From Entomomonas sp945283395 (GTDB lineage: Bacteria; Pseudomonadota; Gammaproteobacteria; Pseudomonadales; Pseudomonadaceae): a stretch of 64,000 bases of DNA. The number at the start of each line of letters is the position of its first letter. Position 1 is the stretch's first letter. The notes beneath the pieces were generated by a model, which worked only from the letters and a program-made list of their open reading frames with translations, did no database searches and was not told where the DNA came from. Both the position numbers and the translations under genes were made by a program. Shown in pieces: positions 62,817-64,000 of the stretch. The DNA lies in the NCBI GenBank assembly GCA_946480835.1, contig CAMLLC010000011.1, positions 1-64,000 of the forward strand. Direction: 5' to 3'.

Positions 62817-63176
62817 TTATTTGCTCATATTTTCTTGTAGCATTTGCATTGCATGATGCTGTTTATCACTCATCATATTTTGCATAGTATTTTCCATTAC
62901 CCAAACTGAACCAACGGCTATAATTAATACCGCTAAAACAGCAAAGATAAAAGTCATTAAGTTCCAACGTTGCGGTTGTGAACCATTAATATGCAAAAAG
63001 CAAACTACATGCACTACAATTTGCACTACAGCAAATAGAACCAATATATAAAAATTAGGCTTACCAGTCATTGCCATATAAAAAGGAATGACAGTTAAAA
63101 TCACAGCTAGTACAAAACCTACAATATAACTAGATATTGTACCACCATGACCTTGTGAAATATTTTGCTCAGTCAT
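62817..63176 (-). CDS. cyoD: Cytochrome bo3 ubiquinol oxidase subunit IV
   Basis: 119 residues with three membrane helices and the family pattern YIVGFVLAVILTVIPF and VCFLHIN. Assembly subunit of the quinol oxidase. ATG 63176 has AAGGAG 8 bases upstream; GTG one codon earlier at 5-base spacing is an alternative. It begins 12 bp after the cyoC stop. Confidence 0.95.
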   Translation of the reverse strand: MTEQNISQGHGGTISSYIVGFVLAVILTVIPFYMAMTGKPNFYILVLFAVVQIVVHVVCFLHINGSQPQRWNLMTFIFAVLAVLIIAVGSVWVMENTMQNMMSDKQHHAMQMLQENMSK

Positions 63177-63188
63177 CACTATAACTCC

Positions 63189-63845
63189 TTAAAATGCAGC
63201 AAATGCTTTTAAGTAAACGAAAGTAAATACACAAATCCAAACAATATCTAGGAAGTGCCAGAAAAGGCTCAAACAAGATAGTCTAGTATTTACTTTTGCA
63301 GTTAAGCCCTTAGCAGCTACTTGAGCAATCATAACGAGCATCCAGATTAGACCACAAGTTACATGCAAACCGTGGGTGCCAACGAGCGCGAAGAAAGCTG
63401 AAAAAGTAGCACTATGACTTGGACCAAAACCTTCTGTTACTAAATGATGAAATTCATATACTTCCATACTAATGAATGCAGCGCCTAGCACTAAAGTAAT
63501 TAACAGCCAAGTCATCACTTGGCCTTTATTATTTTTGTGCGCAGCAACCATCGCAAAACCATAAGTAATACTACTAAACAGTAAAATAAAAGTTTCAGTT
63601 AAGACAAATGGTAATTGGAAAATATGTTTAGCATCATATAGCACTTGTTGACCATTTACTTCCATCATAGGGTGGTACATAGCCACCCCATAAGCAGGGT
63701 CTAAAGAAGCATATACAGCAAATAGACATCCAAATATCATTAAGTCAGTAAGAATGTACACCCAAAAACCGAAGATAGTGACAGCACCATGATCATGGTG
63801 CGCATGCTCTTCATGTACCATATTTTTCACAGTATTAGTTGTCAT
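63189..63845 (-). CDS. cyoC: Cytochrome bo3 ubiquinol oxidase subunit III
   Basis: 218 residues, five membrane helices, subunit III of heme-copper oxidases: FWVYILTDLMIFGCLFA, FHHLVTEGFGPSHSAT, LVGTHGLHVTCGLIW. Histidine-rich N-terminus (HEEHAHHDHG). It overlaps the cyoB stop by 4 bp (ATGA). Confidence 0.96.
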   Translation of the reverse strand: MTTNTVKNMVHEEHAHHDHGAVTIFGFWVYILTDLMIFGCLFAVYASLDPAYGVAMYHPMMEVNGQQVLYDAKHIFQLPFVLTETFILLFSSITYGFAMVAAHKNNKGQVMTWLLITLVLGAAFISMEVYEFHHLVTEGFGPSHSATFSAFFALVGTHGLHVTCGLIWMLVMIAQVAAKGLTAKVNTRLSCLSLFWHFLDIVWICVFTFVYLKAFAAF

Positions 63846-64000
63846 GACTTAATACCTGCCTTAGCTAAATTCTCAAAACGTTCATTTTCAATACGTTCTA
63901 CTTCTTCTGCAGGGATATAGTAGTCAGTATCATCACTAAAGGTATAGACAATATAAGTTAATACGGTCAAACCAAAGCCTAAGATAGTTAACCACCAAAT
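63842..64000 (-). CDS. cyoB: Cytochrome bo3 ubiquinol oxidase subunit I, C-terminal end (partial)
   Basis: Only the last 52 codons are inside the window: a membrane helix (WWLTILGFGLTVLTYIVYTF) and the cytoplasmic tail YIPAEEVERIENER. The gene runs off the window edge; its place before cyoC fits the cyoABCDE order. Confidence 0.9.
   Translation of the reverse strand: MWWLTILGFGLTVLTYIVYTFSDDTDYYIPAEEVERIENERFENLAKAGIKS

Overview
The window is one continuous piece of an AT-rich bacterial chromosome. The gene content and local gene orders are those of Pseudomonadaceae: pyrG-kdsA-eno, tRNA-Gln-prs-rplY-pth-ychF, rhodanese-grxC-secB, anr next to hemN, rpe-gph-trpE, and trpGDC convergent with vfr. 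The low GC (judged by eye) is far from ordinary Pseudomonas and fits an AT-rich, partly reduced, probably host-associated relative such as the insect-gut genus Entomomonas. That name is an inference, not a measurement.

Layout. 1-7441: a type VI secretion (T6SS) cassette with VgrG, a 1245-residue multidomain cell-wall-degrading effector and a probable periplasmic immunity protein. An exact 60-bp direct repeat lies on both sides of vgrG. 7552-7771: a tRNA-Glu/tRNA-Gly operon with its promoter. 7902-18559: norM, tusA, rlmM, an RmlD-like protein, panC, hrpA and aroF, with a decayed CysC-like/radical-SAM remnant after hrpA. 18603-23846: accessory genes (GNAT, DJ-1/PfpI, aldo-keto reductase, DMP19-like protein, glycosyltransferase) around two frameshifted, divergent HTH regulator genes that share a palindromic operator. 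23950-34878: argH, pyrG-kdsA-eno, a TraB/GumN protein, ppx, rlmJ, a DUF4124 protein and cpdA. 35128-38727: a glutamine-synthetase-family enzyme, tadA and mltF. 38897-45417: tRNA-Gln, prs, rplY, pth, ychF, a rhodanese, grxC, secB, holD (psi subunit of Pol III) and rimI. 45479-48442: polA with a strong candidate small RNA at its 3' side, at the position of Spot 42/ErsA. 48848-57684: anr, hemN with a well-placed Anr promoter, vfr, and the trpC-D-G-E / gph / rpe genes with a Trp-rich leader peptide before trpE. 57905-64000: yheS, yajR, a broken DUF2845 gene, and the cyoB(partial)-C-D-E cytochrome bo oxidase genes.

How parts work together: CpdA would degrade the cAMP that activates Vfr. Anr probably switches hemN on at low oxygen, while the cyo genes serve aerobic respiration. 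The trp genes are adjacent here, whereas P. aeruginosa carries its R/F pyocin cluster between trpE and trpG. Four loci (12737-13136, 22087-22279, 22390-22637, 61553-61863) are broken, three of them by a single-base frameshift. This suggests ongoing gene loss, or base-calling errors in one A-tract.

The best candidates for something new are the T6SS effector/immunity pair with its repeat-bounded vgrG, and the polA-linked small RNA.
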